From Takakia lepidozioides (lineage: Eukaryota; Streptophyta; Takakiopsida; Takakiales; Takakiaceae): 64,000 bases of DNA. Positions 1 through 9,963 of this stretch are shown here, in pieces. How positions within the stretch are numbered: position 1 is the stretch's first letter; the number at the start of each line of letters is the position of its first letter. Under the pieces are notes generated by a model that was not told where the DNA came from, searched no databases, and was given only the letters and a program-made list of their open reading frames with translations. The position numbers and the translations under genes are program-made. The stretch spans positions 25,420,001-25,484,000 of the forward strand of contig CM060734.1 of NCBI GenBank assembly GCA_030704615.1. Direction: 5' to 3'.

Positions 1-528
1 TCAGCTTCAGAGATGAAAGCACCATGCTGTAGGTAATTCCAGAGCACCTTGATGGTTTCAGATTGTGTACATGCATGAGCAAGCACGATTGGGAAGAGGA
101 CCAGTCAAGAGCAGGTTATAGTGACAAAGCTGAGAACTAGACTTGGGAATGCGAGCTTTCATTGTGTGAAGGATTGCAAGACCAAGCGAAAGGGCTGATT
201 TGGCTTGGGGCAAATTAGTGCACTTTGTGGAGTATGGTGAGATTGGGTTTCAATCTCGAGCTTCAACATTGAGAGGGCTCTTGTCATGGCAAAAGCAGGG
301 CTGGAACATGAGCTAAGAGATGCGACAAGGCCATGGAATGTGCACCTAGGGTTTCAGAGCTTGGAAGAAGAGCTCTTGCACCATAAGAGGAGTGTCTTGT
401 GGCTGGAAATGTAAGCCTTAGGGTTTCAGGAGCTTGGCAAAGGCTGTGGAGTGCTTAGTCTTGTCTTAGAGAGCATCAAGGAGCCAAGGAGCCAAGATAG
501 GGGGCTGATACCTCTTGTGTGAAGGGGT

Positions 529-1010
529 TGCATGTGTGGAGCATGGATTCAGCTCATTGAAGCTTCAATCTTCAAGCTTGGAGGGCAAGCAAGGAAGAGG
601 GAAGGGCTGATTTCCTTTATGTGAGGGCAATGCATGTGTGGAGCATGCTTTCAGCCTGTTGAAGGCTTGTACTTTCAAGTTTGGGAGTGCAAGAAATGAA
701 GGAAGGGGCTGGTTTCCCTGTAGGGCATGTGTGGAGCATGCTTTCAGTCTGCTGAAGCTTGTATTTTCAGGTTTGTGGGTGCAAGAAATGAAGCAAAAGA
801 GCTGATTCTCTTATGGTGAGAGTGGGGCATGTGTGGAGCATGCCTTCAGCCCATTGAGGCTCTTGTTTTCAAGCTTTAGAGAGCTAGAACGGAAGGGCTA
901 GGGCTGGTTTCCACTTGGGGTGAAATAAAAGCATATGTGAGTTGGGGTTTCAACTTCAAGCTTGAAGGGAGCACAACTCTTGAAGCAGCAGGTGCAGGGG
1001 CTGGATTAGG
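529..1010. repeat. ~100-bp degenerate tandem repeat, 4-5 copies
   Basis: Units start with a GCATGTGTGGAGCATG-like motif at about 529, 630, 725 and 828. A weaker fifth unit starts near 931. Each unit continues with a TTCAG..TTGAAG..CTT..TTTCAAG segment and a GGGCTGATTTCC-like segment. Unit length is roughly 95-105 bases with clear divergence. No coding frame runs through it. The preceding 528 bases share the vocabulary (GGGCTG, TTTCAAGCTT) but I could not define units there. Confidence 0.6.
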
Positions 1011-1339
1011 TGCGAAGGGCATGCTATGGTCAAGAAAAGCACGTGAATGAGTGCCTACAAGGGCTGGAAGTCAGCCATGTTTGGTTAGTCGCCATAGGGA
1101 TCAATGGTGCTGTTTTGTGAGTTAAAAGGAAGCTTGTGCACTTAGTTTCGGTTGCAAACATCTTCCTTTGGAATTAGAGCTACTATTGGTGGTGTGTGGG
1201 GGCCATAAAGAGCAGGAATACCTTGCTAATTTCCTCACAGTCACCATAGCTCAGTGCAAAGAAGCCTAGAGTCCAAGAGACACAGACCCTAGCTTGGCAT
1301 GGCTAAACCCCTTGGAGAAATGGCTAAACTGCCATGAGT

Positions 1340-1830
1340 GGCCATGGATGGGGCTGTGACGGGCTGTGACAGGCTGTGGCCTTTGGGGCTATGACCCCTG
1401 TGACCTGTGTAGGGCTGTGATGGGCTGTGGCAGGCTATGGCCTTTGGGGCTGTGACCCCTGTGACCTGTGTAGGGCTGTGACAGGCTGTGAGGGGCTATG
1501 AGGGGCTGCGACAGGTTGTGGCCTTTGGGGCTGTGACCCCTGTGACCTGTGTAGGGCTGTGACAAGCTGTGATGGGCTATGGCGGGCTGTGACAGGCTGT
1601 GCCCTGTGGCCTGTGGGGCTGTGATGGGCTGTGACGGGCTGTGGCGGGCTGTGGCCTGTGGGGCTGTGAGGGGCTGTGACCCTGTGACCTGTGTAGGGCT
1701 GTGACAAGCTGTGACGGGCTGTGGCCTTTGGGGCTGTGACCCCTCTGACCTGTGTAGGGCTGTGACAGGCTGTGCCTTGGCCTTTGGGGTTGTGACGGCT
1801 GTGACCAGTGATCTGTGTGGGCTTGAGCTG
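1340..1830. repeat. GGGCTGTGAC-type minisatellite
   Basis: This is a dense array of 10-base units (GGGCTGTGAC, GGGCTGTGGC, AGGCTGTGAC), interrupted about every 80-90 bases by a longer motif, TTTGGGGCTGTGACCCCTGT followed by GACCTGTGTAG. The result is a two-level repeat. Both strands give long open frames rich in His, Ser, Pro, Gln and Thr. I regard these as by-products of the repeat. Confidence 0.8.
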
Positions 1831-2567
1831 GTCTGTGGTGGCCCGTGTTGACCTGTGGACGGCCTGTGCTAACTCGTGGAGGCACTGGTGAATTGCGTAA
1901 GGACTGGCATGTGGTCTTGAAGGCCGAATTTTGAAGCTCGTGGAGGGCGGTTTGAGGAGTATCTTCATGATATTCCCATGGTCATGCAAGTGAGGGAAGA
2001 GAGGAGAAAAAGAGTGTTGGGATGAGGGCATGCTGGGTTAGGCATTGCTTTAGCTTCTCTTCCTCGTAGTTTTTCACCCTCTCATTAGGCCAAGACCTTT
2101 CCGTAGGTGGAGGCAAGAGTCAGTTTGGGTTTGGGTTGGGGTGTCCTTGCAGGAGCAACACCGTGGAGTTGTTTTTGGTGTAGGGGAGTTGTCGTTCTGA
2201 TTTCTTGTGTTTGAATCCCCTCCATACCTGTATGCTTGACTGTGCGCCATGTTAGTTTTGTGTGGGCGCTTGTTTTTATAGGTGATTGGTCCGGATTTGA
2301 TCACCGGCCAGTCCTAGAGCATGTTGTCGATGGTGAGGCTGGGGTGATGACCAGTCAGACCATCATTGTTTCTCCTGTGGTGAGGTTGGAGGTGATGACC
2401 AGCCAACATAAGAGTGCTTGCGGCGGATGCAGGTGCAGGTGTAGGCTATGTTAGGAACCTAGTATTCCAAACCATAAGCCGCAACAGGTTCTCTACCCGG
2501 TTACCTTGTGGAGAGGGGGTTAGGGACATGTTCATGACCGGTTGAATGACAGCTTGTCAATACGGAG
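1831..2567. other. Region between minisatellite and gag: no gene recognised
   Basis: I see no convincing coding exon here. The stretch may contain the 5' LTR or leader of the downstream Ty3/gypsy element. I could not find a primer binding site or a matching second LTR, so the element's left boundary is undefined. Confidence 0.4.
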
Positions 2568-3623
2568 GTGCCACTAGTTGCTGGGGACAGTGCCGGTTCG
2601 AGCACTAGCGATACTAGTGGGTACACGAGACGAGGTGTGCGGTTTCGGCCACCTTCACCTCCTGTGTCTTCTACGGAAGGTTCTGATTCGGATTGTGAAT
2701 CAGGAGGACTCACACCGGCGGTGCAAGTTGTTTCCTTGCCATTGTTGTGGGACACAATGGAGGAGATGTATGGAGCTACCAAGGGGCCACGAAGGTACTC
2801 TGGGGCGGTGGGCACCATCGAGTTGGATGATTTTATCTAAGAGTTTGATAGTTGGTGTGATTTGCAGCAAATGCGCAATCCACAACTATTTACGCCTTTC
2901 ATGGCATGGAAGGGGCTGTTTCAGCACCTTGAGGGGCCGCCTATGGATGATTACCATGAGTTCAGGCGGGGGCATGAGGTTGAGATTGAGGAGTGGAGGA
3001 TGTACTGGTCACCCGACTATGTCTCCATCACTAGGGGCACTAGAGCCACGAGGGCAGTGGCTACACCTGCCGCTGCACCGGCAGCTTCAGCAAGCAGTAG
3101 TGGGACTAGTGGGACTGGTGGTACCGTAGCTACGACGTCCACCCAAGCCACTACCGCACCAGCATCAGTACCCGTGCCTGCCTTCAACCCTGTTGTGGAG
3201 TTCTTCGAAGAGTTGAGAGGGAACAACCAAGGGGTGAGGAAAGAGAAGTTGCGGAGTTTGCAAGAGTTCAAACGGAAGCCTACTGAGAGCTTGAGGGAGG
3301 CTTTCACTCGCATGAGGCGCTTGATAAATGTAACCCAAGGGGTTATGGAAGCTCAGGCAGTCCAATTCTGGTATGGGATATTGGACAAGGAGCTGAGGAG
3401 AAGGGTGCGGGATGCAACTCTCCTACAAGCGGCCCAACCTACCTTAGCAAATGTGTTTTTGCTGGTAGAGCGGATAGAGCTCAACATGGTGGAGGAACGA
3501 GTGGTCATGGTAGGATTTGCTACGAAGACACCAAGGGGTAGTGGTGCTCCTAGCCAACCACTACCTCAACGTGCTCAAGGCAACAAAGGGGCTCAGGTGA
3601 AGCTCAGGGAAGGACAGAGATGA
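2568..3623 (+). pseudogene. Ty3/gypsy element 1: Gag (capsid region), interrupted
   Basis: This is the Gag region of a plus-strand LTR retrotransposon, the structural protein that packages element RNA. An acidic/Ser-rich N-terminal part is followed by ELDDFI, an in-frame TAA (2838-2840), then EFDSWCDLQ and a retrotransposon-Gag-like helical block ending with FKRKPTESLREAFTRMRRL and FWYGILDKELRRRV (about 3260-3400). A stretch rich in Ala, Ser, Thr and Gly separates the two blocks. The frame stays open to a TGA at 3621-3623 and continues in the same frame into the zinc knuckles, so both stops look like nonsense mutations in one longer ORF. No clear ATG decides the start; 2568 is simply where the open frame begins. 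Confidence 0.7.
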
Positions 3624-3974
3624 CCTCAGATGCAGGGGTCTCTCCCTTCATTTGCAGGCCAACAACGGGCAAAGGTGGTGTGTTGGACATGTGGAGGACC
3701 CCATGTCAAGAAGGATTGCCCAGAGGGAGGCAAAGGGCCGTCACATGCACAGCCTGCACAGTTGCACTGTGGGCATTGTGGCAAGCACGGGCATGGAGAG
3801 GCCTAGTGTTATGGTTTGCATCCTGAGTTGCGCCCAAGCCAGTTCCAAGGGAACAATGGTGGCCGGGGGTGAGGTGGGGCAGCCCAGAGAGGATGAGGTG
3901 GCTAGGCACGAGGTGTAGGCCAATGGCAAGCTCAACATGGCCAAGGACGCGGAGGTCAGGGTGTTGACCAAGGC
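3624..3974 (+). pseudogene. Ty3/gypsy element 1: nucleocapsid zinc knuckles and RGG-like linker
   Basis: In the same frame as gag there are two CCHC zinc knuckles, the RNA-binding part of Gag. The first reads CWTCGGPHVKKDC (3690-3728). The second reads CGHCGKHGHGEA, a stop, then C (around 3768-3809), so a TAG at 3804 sits inside the motif. A Gly/Arg/Gln-rich segment follows, broken by TGA at 3870, TGA at 3894 and TAG at 3903. All cysteines and histidines of both knuckles are present. The frame runs on into the protease region. Confidence 0.7.
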
Positions 3975-4613
3975 ATGGCCAACCGGCTTCAGCAGCTAGA
4001 ACAAAGGCTCGCTGCCATGGCTACAGCTCAGGTGGTACCGGCTCCCAGGCCGGATGGTCCACCTCCTGCTCCTGAGGGAGGAGATATGGGAGGCATGGGA
4101 TTCATGTGCGGAGCAGCACTACCACTAGTGCAGGTGGAGTCTGCTGCAGCCGTGACTCGAGGAACAACACGAGTTCATGAGCCACGAGGTGCAGAGGTGG
4201 AGTTGGATCCACAGCGTGGGGAGGCAAGTCGTCAGGCTAGGCTTCCTCAGTCATTCATATTGGCGGAGACAGTGTCGACGCCATCCATGGCACCTAGTTC
4301 TCGCCCGACTGTTACCGAGGCGGAGATTACTATGCCATTGGGAAGAGCTACATGGGTAGCACCACTACCTAGTGTTGCCAAGGCTACGGCAGCTAGTGTG
4401 CTGCTGGGAGCGGCCACATCTGTGTGCCAGGTTCCATTGTTCTTGGCTACCATGATTGCAACGCCGGGGGTAAGACCAGCTGAGGTGTTCAGGCTGGCAG
4501 CTACACTCTGTGAGAGTGGGGAGGTTACTTCATCTTCTGCGGAGATAGTGAGAGGTGTAGTGCCGGAGGGATCCTCGGATTTGAGGGTCAAGACTGCCAC
4601 GACGGCGCCGTAG
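3975..4613 (+). pseudogene. Ty3/gypsy element 1: Ala/Thr-rich linker between nucleocapsid and protease
   Basis: This open segment lies in the common Gag-Pol frame. It starts with a short Gln/Leu-rich helix (MANRLQQLEQRLAAMATAQ), possibly a coiled coil, and continues as a low-complexity Ala/Thr/Pro/Glu-rich linker. It ends at a TAG (4611-4613), after which the frame is open again into the protease. I recognise no domain in the linker itself. Confidence 0.5.
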
Positions 4614-5430
4614 CAAGCTGCAGTTGTCAGGTTGATGGAGCTGCCAGCTAGGCCAACCATTGAGCGCGCCATGGCGCCTGAAGTTGTCATGTTAGACAAC
4701 CAGGATGACATTTTCTGTTTGAGTGGACCGGCAGGTAGGAGGTACCGGCCACTGCGGGTCTTGTTGGACTCGGGAGCTCAGCCATTGATGCTGGGCAGAG
4801 CTGCTATTGCAAGCTTGGGCCTCATGGAGGTAGATATGGAGCCTTGTCCTTTCCAGATACAGACGTCTCTGGGAGGATCGGAGCAGGCTCAGGACATGAC
4901 ACGACGTGAGTTGGCTATCAGACTACGGCCGGATCATCCTACAGATGGCTCAGTGATGCGAGCCAAGGCCATTGTGACAGATGCGGTCTCATACGATGTC
5001 CTGGTTGGTGGGGCAGTGTTGTACCCCATGGGCTTCACCCTTGATTTTTGGGAGGAATCAGCTTCCTATAGGCCTGGATGGCAGTCAGGGGAGGGCCGGT
5101 GTGTGCAGCTCCCTGTGACGTTCATAGGAGGAGTTGCGGTTGCCCAGCGGGGCAAGATGCCGACACTAGCAGCATTCACATTTGTAGTGAGTTGGCCTGG
5201 AGAGTTGCTTGAGGGCAATGCTCATTCAGAGGATGACACAGCTCCAGGAGAGCAGGTTGATATGTATGGTATGGCGGAGTTGCCTGCCATGGTTGCTCAC
5301 ACTCCATTGTGGGGCTCGAGCAAGGATTTGCAGCGGGTTGCTGATCGACGGGTGCAACAAGCCTGGGTAGAGGCTTTTGTACCATCAGGAGAGGAGGACA
5401 GTGCGGGGATTGCACCAGGACCACCTCATT
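4614..5430 (+). pseudogene. Ty3/gypsy element 1: retropepsin-like aspartic protease
   Basis: This is the protease that would process the Gag-Pol polyprotein. The catalytic motif is visible as RVLLDSGAQPLMLGRAAI (about 4756-4812), with the DSG triad in the usual hydrophobic-hydrophobic-D-S-G-A context. About 80 residues later comes SYDVLVGGAVLYPMGFTLDFW (about 4990-5052), matching the second conserved strand (ILG-type) of retropepsins. The reading frame is the same as gag and continues without a stop into a methyltransferase domain, so the layout is Gag-PR-MTase in one frame. About 100 residues of acidic linker follow the fold. Confidence 0.75.
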
Positions 5431-5450
5431 TGTCACCATTGGACACCACA

Positions 5451-5880
5451 CCGATCGTGTGGCAGTATCCGGATGAAGGCATTTGTCTTCTAGACTTGTT
5501 TGGCGGGATCAGCACCGGATTGGCTGTTTGTTTACAGGCATGTGTACGAGTTCGGCGTTACATGTATGTGGAGAAGGATGAGACTGCACGACGCGTTTTA
5601 CTTCGTCATGTTGCTCAGTTGGTGCAGCTGTACCCTGAGTTGTTGCCGGTGTCTGCAGTTCGTGGATATCAGCAAGCCTTGCCAGCAGACATTTCGTTGC
5701 TGGGGGCACAGGATTTGGAGCGGGTTGGCTCCATTGATCTGGTAGTGGCAGGTTGGCCCTGCCAAAGGCATTCATCAGCCAGGCATGGCAATGGATTGCA
5801 AGACTCGAGGTCGGGTCTGTTTTGGAAGATGGTACGGGTTTTGCGCCACTTGCAGCTTCATCAAGCTGTATCTCCAGCAT
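5451..5880 (+). pseudogene. Ty3/gypsy element 1: C5-cytosine DNA methyltransferase domain (truncated)
   Basis: Downstream of the protease and in the same frame is the N-terminal part of a cytosine-C5 DNA methyltransferase. Motif I, which binds S-adenosylmethionine, reads LLDLFGGISTGLAVCLQA (5487-5540). A motif II-like acidic stretch MYVEKDE follows near 5560. A motif III/IV region DLVVAGWPCQRHSSA (from about 5736) has the catalytic Cys in PCQ at 5757-5765, and motif V reads GLQDSRSGLFWKMVRVL. The domain then stops being recognisable: no ENV motif VI, no QxRxR motif VIII, no target-recognition region. Reverse transcriptase begins at about the same point in another frame, so an internal deletion probably removed the second half. 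As it stands it cannot encode a complete enzyme. Confidence 0.8.
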
Positions 5881-6291
5881 ATATGTTTATGGCAATTGGA
5901 CGGAGAGACGTATATGCGGTGATTACCGGCCTGTAAATCGTCAGACCAAGTCCGATAAGTATGTCATGCCAACACCAGATGAGATCTTTGATGTCATCGG
6001 GCATGCTAAGGTCTTTAGCACTTTGGATTTACGATCCGGATATCACCAGTTGCCGATCAAGGAGGCGGACAAGCAGAAGACGACATTCTGGGGGATCAAT
6101 GAGCACGGCAAGAATTGCCTATATCAGTGGCGGTTCTTACCATTTAGGCTTAAGAATGCTCCTGCAGAGTTTCAGAGAGTCATGGATAGGATTCTAGCAG
6201 GGGCGGACTTTGCTCGGTGTTACATAGATGACATCATCATCTTTAGTGCTACGGTGGAGGAGCATGAGAGTCACCTTCAGGTGGTCATTGC
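5876..6291 (+). pseudogene. Ty3/gypsy element 1: reverse transcriptase (fingers/palm fragment)
   Basis: This frame is shifted relative to the methyltransferase. It encodes a Ty3/gypsy reverse transcriptase core: GNWTERRICGDYRPVNRQT, VFSTLDLRSGYHQLPI (motif A), then QWRFLPFRLKNAPAEFQRVM and the catalytic box CYIDDIIIFS (about 6216-6246), followed by HESHLQVV. FRLKNAP replaces the usual FGLKNAP. The thumb, connection, RNase H and integrase are absent. The reading frame ends at a purine-rich tract near 6292. The N-terminal fingers are also missing, consistent with a deletion joining it to the methyltransferase. Confidence 0.8.
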
Positions 6292-6301
6292 AGAAGGGAG
6301 G
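6292..6301 (+). other. Candidate polypurine tract of element 1
   Basis: The purine run AGAAGGGAGG is followed at once by TGATAG. In a plus-strand LTR retrotransposon, such a tract directly precedes the 3' LTR, which begins with TG. No matching 5' LTR was found, so this is only suggestive. It would imply a second internal deletion from the RT palm to the 3' end. Confidence 0.3.
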
Positions 6302-6308
6302 TGATAGT

Positions 6309-6446
6309 CTAGGAGTTATTCGGGTATGGGGGGCTCGGTTGCTTATACTATTGGCAGCTCAAGCGGTGACGGCAAGCGCTTGGGAGTTATGGGGTGTGGA
6401 GCTCGAGTAATCATTACTGGCGCAGCTTGGGCGGTGACGGCATGGA
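6309..6446. repeat. ~72-bp direct duplication
   Basis: Two diverged copies begin at about 6309 and 6382. Each has GGAGTTAT, then GGGG-rich and GGCTCG/AGCTCG, ATTACTGGC/ACTATTGGC, and AGC(T)..GCGGTGACGGCA. It may be part of an LTR or untranslated region of element 1. Confidence 0.5.
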
Positions 6447-7780
6447 GCGAGGGCATCAGCAGGGGATGGACAACTCAACTGTGGATGGGTACTTGCAAAT
6501 ATCGACAGAGGAAAGGGATATTTAGGTGTTGTGCTCGTGATGTTTCTTCTTCTTTTTGCTATGACTTAGAATAGAACATGCAAGCTGGAGAGAGATAGCT
6601 TGGCAATGGCGTTAGGGAGAAAAACTTGGGAAATTGGGGGTATGAATGAAGTTGTGACAGAGTGAGTTCAAACCAGATGGATTCATGTGTTGAGAGAGCT
6701 GGAGTGTGTGCATTCTTGATTTGTAAGAAGAAGGATTCACTGGTGGTAGTGGTGTAGATGTTACATGACCTTTGTGACAATTAGATCTGTTACATTCTGT
6801 TTGCAGTCTGTTTTGCTTCAGTAGAATTAAGTCAATTAGTTATAGTCATGACCACAATGGAGGGGATTGCTGCAGAGTGTGGTGGTCATACAGGCAGGCT
6901 AATGGTTTCTGTGATCTGACCTGCTGCACATTGAAGGCCAACAGGATGGGCTCAATTGCATTGCACAACATATAGGTTGTAGTAAATTTGTGGAGGGTAT
7001 CTGTGTTTGCAAAGACAACTTGCTGCTGTGAGAAGATAACATGGGATGGGAGAGAGACCTGAAAATGCATATCATAAAGTGGCTGAGAGCATGATCAAGT
7101 GAGAAAGAGGTAACACCCTGAGATGACCTGCAATGTACTAGAGTAATTGTTCATCAAAAGGAAAACTTGCAAGGCTGTTGAATTGACTGAATTTCACTAA
7201 GTTAGAGAGATAGGCAGAACCAAAAAGAGTTTGTGAGCCTGACATACATGTTATCCTTATCATGATGTAAGTAAGAGAACATGGGATGGGAGAGAGATCA
7301 CATCTGCATACATGATCTGGAAAGAGGGGCTGCCTACTCAAACAAGGGAGAGGGAACATCCAGCAGTGTTTGCAGCATACCCTGTCTGAATGAAACCAAA
7401 ACAAGAAGTGTTGCATAGCTGGGTTTATCCTGAAAGTGCCTGGAAGTGTAAAAGAAAAAGTTGTATATCAATGATCTATAGTTGTAGGCTTTCTGGTGTA
7501 AAACTAACCCAACATTTGTGATGTTGTGTTTTGTGTTATGAGTACAGGACTCACCTACTGGCTAAGTTATGCAGTCACCAAACACAAGAGGATAGAATAA
7601 CATAAGGGGTAGATGGATAGTGTAAGCAGGTTTATTCTTACTTTCTCTTCCACTGCGGTAAGGGTAAGTCTTGACTTCTCTGGTCATAATGAGTTAGTAA
7701 ATAATACTACCTAGGCTTTTAGGCCATTTTTTTCACACTACAATATATAATGTTGGTGGCCCGACAAATGCCTACAATAT
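6447..7780. other. No gene recognised
   Basis: The ORFs here are short and resemble no family I know. Two stretches repeat GAACATGGGATGGGAGAGAGA-like words (about 7037 and 7276), which may be old repeat copies. I see no splice-consistent exon series. Confidence 0.4.
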
Positions 7781-7784
7781 TTCA

Positions 7785-7925
7785 GTACATCAAAATTTCA
7801 GTATTTTAGTATTTCAGAGAGTATTTCAGCGAGTATTTCAGCAAGTATTTTAATGTTTCAGCTAGTTTTTCAGCAAATATTGTATTCCAGTTCGTATTTC
7901 AACAAGCATTTCAATATTTTAATAA
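7785..7925. repeat. Short AT-rich tandem repeat (AGTATTTCAGC-like, ~16 bp)
   Basis: The words TTTCAGTATTTTAG, AGTATTTCAGAG, AGTATTTCAGCG, AGTATTTCAGCA, AGTATTTTAATG and TTTCAGCTAG recur at 14-17 base spacing, about 8-9 times. It is non-coding and AT-rich. Confidence 0.65.
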
Positions 7926-8360
7926 TTAGTAAACTTGATGATTAATTTTGTAATATCATACATCAATATTTAATTCCTACATCAATAAAGTGTCCCCTGT
8001 TTTATAAATAAGTAAACTTTCTTCTTATGCAGAACATGTTTAAAATATACTTTGAATATGTGTTATCTTATTTCAATATAACATTTTAAGGAAATTTTCT
8101 ACTTAGAATCTTAGGGTGGAGCCATTACACGACTAGCCGCTTGTTTTTTCCCCGTTATTAATAAAATACTGGGGCTTCATCCCGCTATTATAAATAAATA
8201 AAATAAAATAAAAAATGGCCATCACCAACAACGTGCATCTGTCCATTGTCAGTCGCTGCCCAAGCAACACCCATAACCGAGAAGGACAACCGAGAGCATT
8301 GCTACGGGATGACTGATGAGGACTGTCTGGCACACCTGGACCTCCAATTCCATTTCCTGG

Positions 8361-8852
8361 GCTCAGAATTTTGTGTGGCCTCGTCGTAATGAGGCTGGTC
8401 AGACGATGGGGCGCGCCGTCTCATTAATATAGGAGCAAACTACCTTCATGCAGCAAGGACTTAGAATTTTTTTGGCAGATGAAATTTACAACTACCTCCA
8501 TGCAGGTAGTTTGTTTTAGGATTTTCTACATGAAGGTAGTTGCAAAACCAAGCTGAATATACCCGCACGAGAGTAGTTAAACACCCACACCTCCATAGAG
8601 GTAGTTGTAATTAGCGCATACCACCGGAACCACGTTCAAGGACTGGAACCCGAGACATGCATCGCCATATCGCCATTGACCTACCACCAGACCACAACCT
8701 CCACCATACCGACGATTTGCTTGTTAGTTTTTTTCATATATAAGAGAAACGGGGAATAGGGATCGTTTTAATGTAGCGGGGCCCGCTATCAGGTCCATGT
8801 CCCCTCTGCACCATGCGGCCTCATTACGACGAGGCCACACAAAATTCTGAGG
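8361..8852. mobile_element. Small non-autonomous inverted-repeat DNA transposon (MULE-like MITE)
   Basis: A 33-bp perfect inverted repeat lies at 8362-8394 and 8819-8851. It starts CTCAGAATTTTGTGTGGCC on the left and ends GGCCACACAAAATTCTGAG on the right. The element is flanked by the identical 11-mer CCATTTCCTGG at 8350-8360 and 8853-8863, a target-site duplication. The interior repeats AGGTAGTT/AACTACC words and has no transposase. Duplications of 9-11 bp are typical of Mutator-like elements, so that superfamily is my best guess. The 492-bp length and lack of coding frames make it non-autonomous. Confidence 0.85.
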
Positions 8853-8863
8853 CCATTTCCTGG

Positions 8864-9963
8864 CCTTGACGGCGTCTGTCGATGGCGTCCTTGGCCAGAC
8901 CTACCGTCCAGGATTCCAGAGCCCCGTCAAGGTGGGGATTCCCATGCCCATCGGGAGGCGAGGCCAGGTTCGAGACATCATCGCTACTGTCGACGGACTG
9001 CGAGGCGAACCGGTTTTCTCCCGACTCCCGCCTGTTGGAGTGGTCGCTGGTCTTCCTCACGTTGGAGCTGAGGGTTATCGTCTTCCGTGGTCGTCACCAA
9101 GTGTACTAGTTCTGGCGGTACAGGAGGAATTGTGTGTCGTCCGTTGAGATTGAAAATCAGGATAAAAAGCAGGCTTGCAGGATGATGGAGCCCGGAATGA
9201 ATTAGTGGCGCATCGGATGCAGCTGAATAAGCACAATTTCAGTAAATCACTTGATAGATTCTTAATCAGCCTGCCTTGGACTGTTGTTGAGGTATCGATA
9301 GGTGTTCAGGGTCATAACACCAGTAATAAGTAAACAGCCGTCTAGAATCATTCTCATGAGCTACCAGGAAAGCTTGAGAAGCCTGATTGTTTGACCGATC
9401 TGGCTACCATGCCGTTGCTTGTAAATCGATGCAGCATGCTACGTCGATTCGACTAGTACTGCTTTATCGATTCGCATTCTTTTGTTGATAATTTGTCGGG
9501 TTATGTCTAGTTTGAAGTGTCTTGTTTAATCATTTGTTATTTGTGTGACTGATCCGAAACTTGCAGGTCCAGTTGTGTTTTTCCGGGGCGAGTGACCTCG
9601 GAAGAAGTCTGGTCTGACTGAATGAGAGTGTGAGTGCGCATGTCTGACTACAAAATCTATGAAGTTAGGTTCATCCATGAAGAATGGATGAACCGACTGA
9701 TGCGGATAGGTGACGAGAGTAGTAAGAGTCACACTAGTTGAGCAATAACATTGTCTGTGTCACGCACACATACGAACTTGCCTGCTTAGACAGCTGAAGA
9801 GTAAGACAACACAGATACCCTTGTAGGTCATTTGAGAATTTGAGATGAGGCTGCCTGCATCTATAGAATTCTTGCTGCGTGCCTGGAGATTTGTGGTAGC
9901 TCTCGCTGGACCATTTGATGCCCAATTGGCCAGATGGGAGGTCAATGTAGACACTTCAAGCCT
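8864..9963. other. No gene recognised between MITE and YciI-like gene
   Basis: I see no exon with a recognisable product. A modest GC-rich open frame on both strands at about 8866-9147 looks like local composition. The remainder probably includes the 3' flank of the minus-strand YciI-like gene. Confidence 0.35.

Noticed and set aside
1435-2031. Long minus-strand His/Ser/Pro/Thr/Gln-rich ORF (198 codons) and its overlapping partner
   Set aside because: It is the translation of a GGGCTGTGAC minisatellite. All frames over such an array stay open.
4247-4711. Minus-strand 154-codon ORF across the gag-protease linker
   Set aside because: It is the complement of the low-complexity linker of element 1, with no domain or context.
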